A stretch of DNA of 64,000 nt from Physcomitrium patens (lineage: Eukaryota > Streptophyta > Bryopsida > Funariales > Funariaceae), in NCBI RefSeq assembly GCF_000002425.4, contig NC_037270.1:5623450-5687449 (forward strand), in the 5' to 3' direction. The notes under the pieces are model-generated. The model was not told the origin of the DNA and did not search any database. It saw only the letters and a program-made list of their open reading frames with translations. Numbering within the stretch: position 1 is the stretch's first letter; each line of letters starts with the position of its first letter. Positions 1 to 11,610 of this stretch are shown one piece after another. Made by a program: the position numbers and the translations under genes.

Positions 1-1680
1 TATGTAAACAATCAAACTGTTACGTTACTAATCAAACTAATCAGTACATTATATTAAACACACTTAACACATCAATTCATCTTATTCAGTAATATATAAT
101 AAAATTTGATTTTGCATTAATTACTTTAAAAGAAGAAATTCAAGACCTTATACACAATCGCCTTTAGCTTTAAAAAGCTACTTCTATTTCTCACAAAGGT
201 TTCTAAGACGTGATATATAAAGATAATATGCTTTAATTTTTAATTTTAAAAAAATTCTCAACAAAGATTTGTTAAATCTAATGGTCTTGATAAAAATAAA
301 ATAAGATGCTAAATTAGTAATGTTTATGATTGGGTTGCCTCAAAATTTTCAAAGACTCAATTTAAGACTAACTGTCAACATAATCAAATTGATTTTAGTA
401 GTACAAGACAAGATGTTTTTAATATTAAAAAAAAACATTCATCTACTTTTTTTTATAATTATCTATTTATCAATAATTAATTTAGAAAATTATTTGGTAG
501 ACATCCCTTCTTTTAATGTGTGGACACTCCTTATGCCATGCATTCCCACATTAATATAGTAAAACCTTCTTTTACATTAGAAGCCTTTAGATAAATTTAG
601 GCAGTTATTAATGCAACACTCCCATGTTGTTAATGCAACACCTTCTTGGATTTTATGATTAATTCTACCTCGAGATGTTGTGTTAACAACATACGGGTGT
701 TGAATTAAAAACTTTCTAAATTTTTATGTAAAATATTCGTGTGCAATGACTTATAATATTTATTATTATTATTATTATTATTTTAGCTGAATTTGATAAA
801 ATTTTATATTATATTTAATGCTATTCTTTTATTCATTTAAAATAACTTATCAAGTTTTTTAAAAAATATTTTACTAAAAACATTTCTAAATGTTTTTCGC
901 AAAAATAAAATTTTACTATGTATATGCAAGGATGTATGGCAAAAGAGTGTTTATGCAATAAAAAAATGGTATCTATTTGGCAATATTCTTTATTTATTTC
1001 TAAGACTTTTTTATTAGACTTTAGTTACAAATGAAATATAATACGTCATAAGGAGTGGTTTCAATCCTACTAACCTTATTAATATTCTAATTTAAAGCAA
1101 TAATAATATTCCAATAGTTTTTAATATAAGTTGTTTCAATACAACTTAATTTTGGTTCTAATATTCATATTCATAATATTATGTATATTCAAAGTCTTAA
1201 AAAAATCCTAATTTCACTTATATTATTTTTTTTATAAAATCAAATTTATCTTGAAGAAAATAAATATTTATTCAATTTTTAATCGTCAACTAATTATCCA
1301 ATATAATATTCTTTTAAAAAAATTCTTTATCCAATAAAAGTAAGAGTAATTTTTAAAATTTGGTGTAATTTTTATAATAAGTATTATAAATTTTTAAAAT
1401 TTGATCTTTATTTTTATAATTAAATAGTATTAATATTTAGATCATGTTTTTTTATAATATGAATAGCATTAAATAATTATTTAGTGTATAGAATTAATTA
1501 TAATTTTACATCAAATAATACATAATAATATAGTCATTAAATTTATTAAATCTATTTTTTATTTATTTAGATGTAATTTTTTTTTCATTACAAAACAATA
1601 TTACAAGAACTTCTATTTTCATATTATTTAATGATCCATAATTTTTTTAAAATTTTTGTACTTTGATTAATGTAAATCTA
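1..1680. other. AT-rich intergenic DNA
   Basis: There is no convincing coding sequence here. The stretch is low-complexity A/T with a short ATT repeat near 758-783 and one clear inverted repeat (610-706, listed separately). The one longer open frame, at 320-559, is Leu/Ile/Phe-rich, as random AT-rich DNA tends to be, and is not called a gene. Confidence 0.6.
610..706. repeat. Imperfect foldback, 26-bp arms
   Basis: Arms 615-640 and 676-701 are inverted copies with 21 of 26 positions paired; pairing extends a few bases further out on each side. The 35-bp spacer is AT-rich. The core ATGTTGTTAA is perfect in both arms. It could be a small foldback element or a remnant MITE. No target duplication was identified. 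Confidence 0.5.
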
Positions 1681-1689
1681 TGGAAGCAC

Positions 1690-3235
1690 TCCCTATATAT
1701 TGTTGTTGTGTTATGTAAAATCAACTAAAAATGCATTAGTCATCTAGCTATGGAAGGATTTAATCTTACCTCAAAGTTAGACTTATGTTCCAAAATAATA
1801 TATGAGATGTTTAAAGATGCATGTTAGTAATCTTAAACAATCAAAAGAAACTTCTAACTTTTCTAAGTACATCCTATTAACCTTACAAAAATCTTAGATA
1901 TATCTTAGCACAATCTAATAAGTTTCAAATAAATCCTAAACAATCTTAAAAATTTATTATTGGTCTTTTTTTACATCCTAATTAAATCTTAATAAATCTT
2001 AATAGAATTCTAATCAAATCTTAATCAAATCTTAATCGAATTTTATAAAACTTAAAAAAAAATCCTAATAAAATTTTAATAAATCCTAACTAAATCAATA
2101 TCAATTGAAAGAAAAATCTAGATAAATTTTCAATAAATCCTGTTAATTTTTTTTATAAAATCCTAATCTAATCATAATCAACCTTAAATAATTTTAATAA
2201 AATTTTAGTCAAATTCAATAGAAAATTCAAAATCTCAATAACTAACTATTAATCTTGAATTAAAAAATTTACATTGTATAATTTCTTAATTGAAAAAAAA
2301 TACAAAAAATTGAAGAGAATTAAATATAATCATTAAGAAAAAAAGCTTATAATTTGCTCAAGTGTTAGCAGACCTCTTTTTTCAACCTTAATGCTAAGCT
2401 CTCAATGTCAATATCTTTCTTTCAAACTATTTATTTTCATTCAAATATTTTACAATTTTTAGAAATTAAGTTTTTTTTTTTAAATCAATCAAACTTTATC
2501 TAAATCTAATAAGAGGATTATTGCAAATCTTGGAAAATCTTATTGGCCTTCAAAATCCAATTTCAAAGACTCTAATCTACTTGAATTTCAATAATCTTTA
2601 CTTCAAATATTTGATCAAGTTCAAAAATACAATATATATTGAATACAATTATATTCAAAAATCTATAAAAGTTTATTAATATATTTTCTACAAATCTCAT
2701 AAAAAATTCAAATTTTAAGTTTTTTTTATTTCTCAAAAATTAGAGTTATTCCAAAACAACCATAACATTGCAAAGATCTTAGAAAGTCATTACAAACTTA
2801 AATCACCTAAAAGAATTTGAAAAAAACCTACTTTAGTTTGCTCTCAATTTTTACTCTTTAATTAACAAAAAAACCTTGAAATTGCTGTGGGTTCATATTT
2901 TTGTGCTTTAGATTTAGATTTCAACCAAATTTCACAATAAGTCCTCTCTAAGTATTAACATCTAATTTTTTAGGTATTTTTGGCTAAAAAATACTATTAC
3001 TTCTACTTAAAGATATTCATGATATAAATTTTACAAATATATCTTGTTTTTTCTTGTTTATAATCCTAAAAAGTAAGTAAAAGTAATTTTTTTACTAAAA
3101 AGTAATATTAGCACTTATTAATTTTATTCCTTCTTAAAATAATATCAATATTTTAAAGATAATTTTCTAATATATTTTAATATAATATTTTTATAATATA
3201 ATACTTTCATCTTTTTTTTATTCAATAATCATGTT
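1690..3235. repeat. 1.5-kb repeat family, copy A
   Basis: This is the first of three diverged copies (A here, B directly downstream, C at about 42.3-43.8 kb). Shared landmarks with C: a central array of AAATCYTAA-like short repeats (about 1980-2230); a block at 2371-2427 that matches 42941-43000; and a block at 2882-2930 that matches 43453-43500. The start of copy A (TGTAAAATCAACTAAAAATG) resembles the start of copy B. No open reading frame was seen, so it is probably a non-coding mobile element or LTR-like repeat. Exact ends are uncertain. Confidence 0.5.
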
Positions 3236-4140
3236 ATAATACAACATTGTGTTTTGTAAAAATTAGCTTAAAAATGTATTGGAAATTTAGTTATAGAAGG
3301 ATATAACTTTATATTAAAGTTAGATTTATAATTCAAATAAAAAATGCATAAGGAATTAGAGATACCTTAGATATTTCAATTAACCTAAATAATCTTATCA
3401 TATCATATTCAACTTCAAATAAATCTTAAATATATATATTTTTTAAATCTAATTAAATCTTACAGAAATTACAAAAAATCCTAAAAAATCAAAACAAATT
3501 CTAAAGAAATATTTGAGAAGTTCTAAAGAAATTACAAAAAAATCTTAAAGATATTAATCAAATCTCAAATAAATCCTAAAAAATTATAATAAAAGCTTAA
3601 ATAAATACAAAAAACGATTTCAAACCTCAATGGCCATTATAATAATTCTTGATATTATTTTAAATTTTCTATATAATTTAATTTACTAGTTGAAAAAATA
3701 TACACAAAGTTTGAACAAGATCTAATTAATAAGCTAAAAAAAAAATACTCCTAATCTGCTTGAATGTTGATTATCATCTTTTTCTAACATCAAAAACAAA
3801 TTTTCAACTTCAATATCTTGTTATTCAATCATAAAGTTTGTTTTTAATGTCTAATTGAGATTAAATTCAAAATACACAATTAACATTAATATATTTACAA
3901 ATCTACAAAATTTTATCCAAATATTTGCTTTTTAAACTATGTAATTTATCAAAATAAATTCTTTTATTTATCCAATATAATAAAAAGTCATCTAAAACAA
4001 TCCAAATTTTGCAAAGCTTTCATAAAGTTAATAAGCACTTAAATTCCTCTAAACTAATTTTTATAGGAATTCTATCAAGTTTGCTTTCAAAATCCACAAT
4101 TTAATAGAGAAATAAAAGCCTTATCTTTTATCAATTATAA
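3236..4140. repeat. 1.5-kb repeat family, copy B (truncated)
   Basis: It lies in direct tandem with copy A. The start (3240-3340) aligns with 1700-1790 (reading ...ATGTATTGGAAATTTAG...ATAGAAGGATATAA). The short AAATCYTAA-like repeats recur at about 3430-3600, and the block at 3770-3829 corresponds to 2371-2427 in copy A. The 3' part cannot be followed beyond roughly 4.1 kb. No coding potential was seen. Confidence 0.45.
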
Positions 4141-6060
4141 AATTCAACTTTTATACTTAAAGTTTTTTATTTTATATATATCTTTTTCAAATTTTTAGTA
4201 CCTTAAATATCTAATAATAATTCATAAGTCAGAGTCTTTCATTTTTTTTTACAATTTTTTTTCTTTTGTTGTTCCTCCATAAATGCTTTATGATGATTCT
4301 TTATATTTTATAGATAAATTGATAATCCATCTATGAAATAATTCACCTAATAACTTGCCAAAATATTTTAAATTATTTCTAATAATTTTTTCTTTTCAAA
4401 GTAAATCATTGAATTCGATCTTAAGAATTTAGATTCTTTTAGAAATTCAAAATTTATGCTTAGACATCTATTTGGATTTACTCTCAATTAATATATTGAT
4501 GCTTTATTTTTTGAGACTACATGTAGTTTAAAAGTATCTCTTATAAACACATTCATCTCTCTTTTATCAAAAATATTTTTCCAATTTTTTCTACTTTCTT
4601 TTAAATATATCTTATAATCTTTTAAAAAAAAGAAACAAAATAGCTATTTTGTGTAGCACCTTTGTAAAATCTTTAAATTCCTTTCTTAAATGATCAATGC
4701 TATTACACCATATGCACTTATGTACTATATCTTCTATAGACCTTGATTTTTGTCTTGTTGATATTCTTGATGATTGATTCTTTCTTTTAAGTTTTACAAA
4801 TTTGATCTAGAGATTTCTTATCTTGCACATGATTACGTCAATATTTATTTTTTCTTTCTTTTGTGTAGCTATTGAAGGTTGAATTGTAGATTGATTAATA
4901 GGTATTTTTATCTTCAACATCTACATTGGTCTTCAAATATCAATCTTGTCTTTTTTTTTTTTTTTTTTTTTTTTTTTTCCCTAAAAAAAAGCAACCTTCT
5001 TATTTCTTTTATTTATTTCAAATTTTTTGCCAATTCTTTATTTATTTTTTTATCTTCAAAAAAATTTCCAACTTCTCTTGCAATTTTTCATTAGTTGCTT
5101 GAAGAAAAAACTCTACATTGCTTGGTTCAAATAATTATCCCTTATTTTTTGATAAACAAGAATGTAACCTTTCAAATTTCTCTAATAATATTTAAGCTTA
5201 GAGATTCTTCCTAGGCCTTTCAATCCATTTTAAATATGACTTCTTTGTAATTCAATTACTATCTTTTAAAAATTATTCATCCTTTAATACTCAAGAAAAA
5301 TCTCTCTATGAACTTCCAAAATGTTATATAATAGAATTAATATGTTTTTATTTTATTTTTGAAGCAATAGCTAGTTCAAATAATTGAACTATTTCCTTTT
5401 CAAAAACTTATTTTGATTCTATTTCTTTTACATAGCACTTTACATCTTTTGTAATATCCTTGCCTTCAAATTGATCAATCTTCTCAACAATTATATAAAA
5501 AGCCTTATTTGCCTAACCTTCTTTATAATCCTAATTCTATTGTTGTTGTATAAATAAAGTAAATTCTTCAAACATACCTTGCTTTCTAGGAATACTTCTA
5601 TTTATAACTCTACTTATAATTCTACTTAAAGCTCCAATTGAAGCTCTAATTACAACTCCACCTTATACTCTCTTGCATTTTTTTATAATAAGCAATCTTC
5701 TTCTTTATAATAAGCAATCTTCTTCTTTATTCTTCACACTTCTATTATTAGATTCTTCTTTTATTATGTGAAAGATAGCTTGTCTTATTTGTATGTAGAT
5801 TCATATTCTTTCCTTGAAAAAGTGTTGCTTGTACATTTGTATTTGGTTTAGGTTAAGATAGACAATCCATTTTTGATAACTTAAACATTTCAATATATAT
5901 ATATATATATATATTCAATAGGTATAAAAATGGAAAATTACTTCCATCTAAAAAAATAGAAATAAGAAGGATTCTAAATATTTGTATATAATTTAGTCTA
6001 AAAATAGAATTTATATAAATATTTTAGCTTAAGATTCTCTTCAACCTATTTTGAACATAT
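4141..6060. other. AT-rich degenerate intergenic DNA
   Basis: No gene can be supported. The stretch has long T/A runs, including a 28-base poly-T at 4951-4978 and a TA run at 5897-5914. The 5580-5700 part has short repeats of TATAACTCTACTTATAATTC type. It may be the wreck of a retroelement, but no protein motif is readable. Confidence 0.5.
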
Positions 6061-6301
6061 AAGCCTGCCTAATTCTAACTGATGGTAGACTACAAACCCA
6101 AAACTTCAATTTTTACAAGACCGTGATGTGTGGCACCTATCAACACTATCAAGAGTAGTATCGCATCTAATTATATTATTATTCTACTCCAACCAATCAA
6201 CAACTGCCATCTATTGATAATTCATGCATATCTATTCCTAATACAATGAATTTTATTTATTGGTCATAATTTAACATTATATTAACAAACCCCCCGACCT
6301 A

Positions 6302-6356
6302 TTGCTGTACATAATACAACCTAGGTTTGTAGTACTTGATGTATTATGTACAACAA
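6302..6356. repeat. Short hairpin upstream of the Cys-rich gene
   Basis: Arms 6302-6318 and 6340-6356 pair at 16 of 17 positions around a 21-nt loop, with core TGTACATAATACA. It lies about 170 bp upstream of the next start codon. It could be a foldback element, a promoter element or a structured leader. Confidence 0.55.
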
Positions 6357-6380
6357 ACTTTATTTACATGACATGCATAT

Positions 6381-6386
6381 CACGTG
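6381..6386. promoter_or_regulatory. G-box (CACGTG)
   Basis: A palindromic CACGTG core lies 140 bp upstream of the ATG at 6527. In plants this core binds bZIP and bHLH factors. A hexamer is expected by chance every few kb, so position is the only support. Confidence 0.25.
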
Positions 6387-6526
6387 CTTGCATATATTGG
6401 AGGGAGTTTGGTTGTGAAGATCAGTCGATTGAATGGTGGTTGAAGAATGGGAATTTTGATTGATTGTTGTTTCAATGGGGGTATAAGTGGCGCGTCTGGG
6501 TTAGCCCGGCTGCGGAATTGGATATT

Positions 6527-8021
6527 ATGGATGAAGCATTTCTCCCTCACTCTTTCTTAATAGACATTGAGCTGTGGCAGAAATTTAATCTTGAGCTCAG
6601 GGCTGCCTGTCACTGGTGCACTCACCATTATACCACGACCCCAGCGGAGGCGGCCACGCTGCTGGAACAAGGGGAAGGGTGGCCTCGGGATTGGATACCT
6701 CGCAAGGTGAAAAACTCTACTCGCCAACTCGGTGGGTTGTTTATGTGCCCTGCTCCGGATTACGCTGGTCATTCCAATCCCAGAGGCGAACGTCGGCGCC
6801 GCTGGTTTTGCCGGTTTTGCATTGACAGACATTTGGGCGTAGATCTCAAGAATTTCTTTCAGTTTGATGAAGTGCAAGGCCAGTGGATCCAGGTGTGTGT
6901 TTTTCCGCGTCGTTTTGGTCCTGCTCGTTGCGTGTTACTTGTCTGGGTGGTCGGGCACCTCTTTGGCACGTTCTTAGTAGGTTGCATTGTCGACCATCTA
7001 TTCTATTCTTGCTGGTCATTTGAAATCATTTTACATTTCTCCTCCTCCAAGAATTCCAACTCGCTGATTGGCTCTAGTGGGATTACTGTTCACTGTCGTC
7101 TTAAGAAACGTAGACTCAATCACTTAATTCCCAACATTACTGCTAGAACTACGCCCGTTGAAGTTAGGTTGATTGTAGATGGTTGTTGTGTGGTTATTTT
7201 GAGGATAGAGATTCATGTTGTGAAAATTATGGAATGACGACTAAATCGAATGCAAGGCTATTCTGCTACTTGTGGAATTATCGAGAGACTGTCGGAGGAT
7301 TTTGTCCGTGTTCTTTCTGGACATTACCCCTGCCTCGAAAGCAGGTCTTTCGCAGCGCCAACTAGTACATTGATGCGGCATGCAAGAGTATCTTTTGCTT
7401 CTTCTCAAATAATCTGCTTTGGTAATCCTCACGCAGCTAACTCATTCACCAAACTGATTATTGCAGATCCCCAATCTCTTCTGCTGGCATTGCCAAGCTA
7501 GTGTTGGACAGTCAGAGTGCCAAAATTGTCCCCAGAAGCATATGAAACGGGGTAAGCGGACGAGAGAGAACTCCTTGCCGCCAACACAATCACTGCTGGA
7601 TCCATCAGGTCACTCTAATTTTGGACCAGGAGTTGTATTAGTCCTCCTGGCAGCAGCAAGGGACGATGATTATGATGGTGTGTCTGGTGAAGGAAGATTA
7701 GGGCTCACAAATGAAGCCCACAGTCTGGACGAGAGCAATTTTAGTATTGGTGACGCGCATGTGCGATTAGGACTTCCTATTCATGCTTCTCCGGCTTCCG
7801 ATTATCGATGTGCTCCCTCCTCGCACCAGCAACAACATCCAACACCTCCTTGGCCTTTTTCTTTTCTAAGAAGGCAGGTTTCTCCTATCAATCCTTTCTT
7901 CGCGTCCATCCGGTGTATCGTCAACAACCTCTACAATGCTAGCTTGTTCATGCACGATAAAAATGAGGAATACCTCGTACCATGTACAGTGAGAAAAAAA
8001 TGTGTTCTTCTGGGAGTATAG
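6527..8021 (+). CDS. Two-exon Cys-rich, zinc-ribbon-like protein of unknown function
   Basis: Proposed join is 6527-6892 and 7467-8021, giving 306 residues; the intron has a GT donor (CAG|gtgtgt), an AG acceptor (ttgcag) and phase 0. The ATG at 6527 opens a protein-like region (MDEAFLPHSFLIDIELWQKF). Cysteines come in CxxC pairs: C28/C31, C95/C98, C128/C131 and C140/C143, plus C74. The last four form a compact CxxC-x8-CxxC knuckle made across the splice junction, which supports the join and suggests zinc binding. It is followed by a basic stretch (KHMKRGKRTR), possibly a nuclear signal, and an acidic, low-complexity tail. The tail beyond about residue 230 is less protein-like, so a further intron is possible. 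I do not recognise the family. It lies upstream of, and in the same direction as, the M18 pseudogene. Confidence 0.5.
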
Positions 8022-8234
8022 GCACGTTAGATAGTTCAGAGTCCAGGGTTCAGAGTTCGCTAAGTGCAGTTCGAGATCCTCTGCTGAAGTTAGGTAGATG
8101 CCCTTCTTATTCTGTACCCAATTCTTTGGGAATTAACCGCTATTTAATATGATGCCGAGGAAGAGGAATTTTTAAATTGAGCAAATCGTGTTACTCGTTG
8201 AGCATATAAGTTGGGTTCAGTTTTCTATTGGTTG

Positions 8235-11200
8235 ATGTGGGTAAATTACGTCATTGATTCTACAAGAGGCGTGGGGAAATGGCTGGTGCAGAGCCCTCTT
8301 TGCAGGGAGTCACAGTCAAGTGTTGTACCTCAATTACTTGAGTACGCGAACAACTCATGTACACGGTTTCATGCTACAGGTAATCACGAATGGAGCTTTT
8401 GGAATTTGTTACATGATCATGGTTTCTTATTGAGACGCACGTCAAGCTCTAAGATGTTTGTTGGTTCACTAGTCGTCAAAAATCATTAGGAATCGTACAA
8501 ATCTCTCACCCTATTGATCTTCCTCATCTATATCATGCGGTATCTCTCCTGAGTTTCCCAGAGCTCCATGTGAATTGTGAGGTAGTGAGAGAGGGCGTAT
8601 TCGTGTACTAATGTCACACTGAGCCTGGACCAGCAGCTGAAATGATCGGGGTTTTATTTGACAGCGGAGGCAAAGAAACATTTAATAAGCACAGGATTTC
8701 AGCAATTAAGCGAAAGTGAAGAATGGTCATTGCGGCCGGGGGGACGCTACTTTTTCACCCGCAACATGTCTTCCATATTTGCTCTTACCGTTGGTCAGAA
8801 GTGTGTGCATTTTTTGCCTGGTTTTATGAGCCGATAATCCCTTTCTGTTTCAACTTCGAGTCATATTTTTTATGTTATATTTCTAGGGTGTTATTGATGA
8901 ACAACTAAATAACAGGTCCTGAAGGTGGTCATGTTTTCTGATCACATTATTGATGATGAAGTTCAAGTCTTTATCCAGTCTGCGTTTGTTGCAAGACCTT
9001 GTTAAAATGTCCTTATTTTAGTCAGTTTTTCGCTTTCGTGTCATCGTTATACCTTGACACCATGCTTCTTTTTGTAGATACAAGCCTGGAAACGGTTTTC
9101 ATGTGGTTTCTGCCCACACAGGCAGTCCATGTCCTAAGTTGAAACCAGTTTCGTACTCAGCAAAAGGAGGTTTCTTGCATGTGCATGTACAGCCACATGG
9201 AACTGGGGTTTGGCACACCTGGTTTGATAGGGATTTAAGCGTAGCTGGTCGAGTTATTATTCGAAGGAGAGATGGTGTGTCTGCTCATGAGCTTGTGCGG
9301 GTGAGGCGTCCCATACTTCGAATTCCATCACTAACCAAGCCTCTCGACAGGTTTGTGCTTAATCCTATCAACATATTCGCACACTTTTGTTGATGCAGTA
9401 CTTCTTTGTAGTATTCGGATAATGTGAATGGGTGTATATTTGGCAAGATCGGAAACAATGTCGCATGTTTGTATTGTTTCCGTTGTAGTTTGCGGAAGTG
9501 TCTTCATTGCAAACGCCTCGTCCCTGTTCATGGTCTGATTTTAGTTCTGGTACAGGGGTCTGTATGCAGATGGTAACAAAGTCGATGGAGATGTGAATCT
9601 GGCACCGGTTCTGGCTATGCAGATAGAATCAGAATTTGCTATGTCTAGCATTTCTGAGTCATCAACGCCCATTGAGCATAGTGACCATGGATCGCACGTG
9701 TATCCTCAACCTGCTACCGCTCACCATCCACTTTTAATCCAGGTATGGCCATTCATTAATATACTCTAATCCACTACCGGGTTTGGCCTTTCATTGATGG
9801 TAATGAATAGACTTGTGTTTAGTTTGCATCACTCTTGTATGCCTATTTCTTTTTCCAGTTGACATAAACTTGGTGAAGCAAGAACCAGCTTTTGCTTCAT
9901 TCAATGAATAGTGAGTCCATCTCACGGTGTGGGAAGGGGGGTGTGGGTAATGCAGGTGTTGGCAGAGGAGCTCAACTGCGATGCACGCGACGTTGCAGAT
10001 TCTGAATGCAACTGAGTGTCTATGATACACAACCTGGTTGTATTGGGGGTGCTCGTGATGACCTTGTTTACTCTGGCCGGCTGGACAACCTAGCCTCAAC
10101 ATTCTGTGCATTGTGGGCACTTCTAGATACTTGCGCAGATCCTTCGTCTCTTGTTGATGAAAGCTGCATTCGTATGATTGCTCTTTTTGACAGTCCAGAA
10201 GCACGACAGCCTCTTTTGCTAAGTGTTCATGAGTGTTCCAATGACTACTTCGTTGTCTTGGTCTCGTAGCGGTTGTTCTTCAAGTTAGGCAGTGTTGGGA
10301 TGATATTACTTGCCATTATGGATGCAGTTGGGAGGGCCAGATTCAGCAGTGGGACCAAAGATTATGCTGCAGAGCATGACGCGCATAGGTAGATGGCTTG
10401 CTCGCCGTTCAAATAGTGAAGGAGTTGTTGAGCGTGCCATTCGAAGGTCTTTGATTGGTAAGTGAAGAATGGAAGTTTGGGTTATATTTTTTGCGTTGAC
10501 TTGACATTTATTTTTCAAGTCTCTTAATTTCACTCGGAAGCAGCAGAGATGAATGTTCTGGGTGGGTTTTCGCTTTCCTCCTGAATTCTAATTTCATCAT
10601 TTAAATTGGCTTGTGCAGTGTCAGCTGACATGGTGGATGCAATGCACCCTTCACAAGTGTGTCCAGCAGGTCAAGAAGAAACCTTTCATCTGCCCAAGCT
10701 CCATGATGAACTTGTCTTGAAGCATGATCCTGGCGATTCTAATGACATTATAACGTCATTTTATTTCGAGAAGTGGCTAAACGAAATAGTATCCCGACTC
10801 AGGTTTTACTGCTCCTTCCAACAAGTTCTAGGTCTGGATGTAATTGAGCAATAGTTTTGTTTGTTGATCTAGTGTACTCAGGAGAGTGAACGAGTAACTT
10901 TTTCTTACAATTTTCAAATTGTATCTAATGTAATCTTTATACAAGACAGTCCTGATCAGACTCTTGTTAGACTCATTTGTTTTACCTCTTTTATTCTGTT
11001 TTTGAAGGCTGTTTTGCATTGCATAAATTTGAAACGATACTGATATTTCTTATTTTACTAATTCGGTTGTTGGACTTGTGTTTTAATGTCTTCAGAATTT
11101 TCCTGTGGGAAGAGACTTGGGCTGTTGCTCAACCTTCAACTCAGTATTAGCAGCGGGATTTGGGGTTCGATTGATCGATTGTGGGTTGCCCCTAATTTCC

Positions 11201-11610
11201 ATGCACAGGTAATCTATCACTACTAAGACCAAGTACAAATCTTTGCCTGCCAAGATGGTACAGGTCTGCGGACATTGTACATCATGCACCGAATCTTTTA
11301 GTGGACGAACTGTAGCCTCGTGTACGCAGACTTGAATGTAGGAAGTCTTCTAGATTCGGTGTATGGCAGGTGCAATAGCATCCACTGTAGGTAGTTGGGT
11401 TGACTTCGATTGTCATATTGTTCCACGGCTTTTATTACATCCAAATGGAAGCAATTATCTACAGGAAAAAAATCCGAAATTGAAAGCGTCTCAACACCTA
11501 ATTCAGACGTGCATGCATGGCTTTGCAGCGTGCGAGAAATGTGCAGTGCTGAGGATATCGATGTAACTTTCTGACATTTCAGGGCTTTTTTTCAACACTT
11601 CGATAGATGA
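8235..11610 (+). pseudogene. Aspartyl aminopeptidase (M18) pseudogene, introns retained
   Basis: Nine exon-like blocks follow plant aspartyl aminopeptidase in order: 8235/8279-8379, 8665-8800, 9078-9350, 9556-9742, 9956-10201, 10328-10457, 10619-10802, 11096-11208 and 11529-11610. Recognisable motifs are RPGGRYFFTRNMSSIFA, the WHTWFDRDLSVAGRVI block, VYDTQPG...YSGRLDNL, VSADM, and ISMH joined to VREMC. Most introns keep GT-AG ends, so this is a duplicated or decayed gene, not a retrocopy. Lesions: the best ATG (8279) is out of frame with the conserved first exon; about 5 extra bases at 10007-10011; a lost donor after 10201 (CA instead of GT) plus a frame slip after 10328; a poor phase join between 10802 and 11096; and an in-frame TGA at 11572-11574, 12 codons before the natural stop. 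The family enzyme is a metallopeptidase that removes N-terminal Asp/Glu. Here the HTDS motif reads HTGS and the DxEEVG motif reads DSPE. Sequencing error is a possible but less likely cause. Confidence 0.85.

Noticed and set aside
6464-7237. Single 257-codon ORF from 6464
   Set aside because: It starts at a TTG, and past 6892 the frame reads through what looks like an intron with a good donor; the two-exon model fits better.
7690-7730. Shared ACAAATGAAGCCCA between 7.7 kb (+) and 63.75 kb (-), giving GLTNEAHS in both translations
   Set aside because: A 14-base match between strands is expected several times by chance in a 64-kb window, and flanking bases do not align.
10306-10533. Minus-strand ORFs over the M18 exons (for example 9791-10204 and 10306-10533)
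   Set aside because: They are antisense to exons that match aspartyl aminopeptidase on the plus strand.
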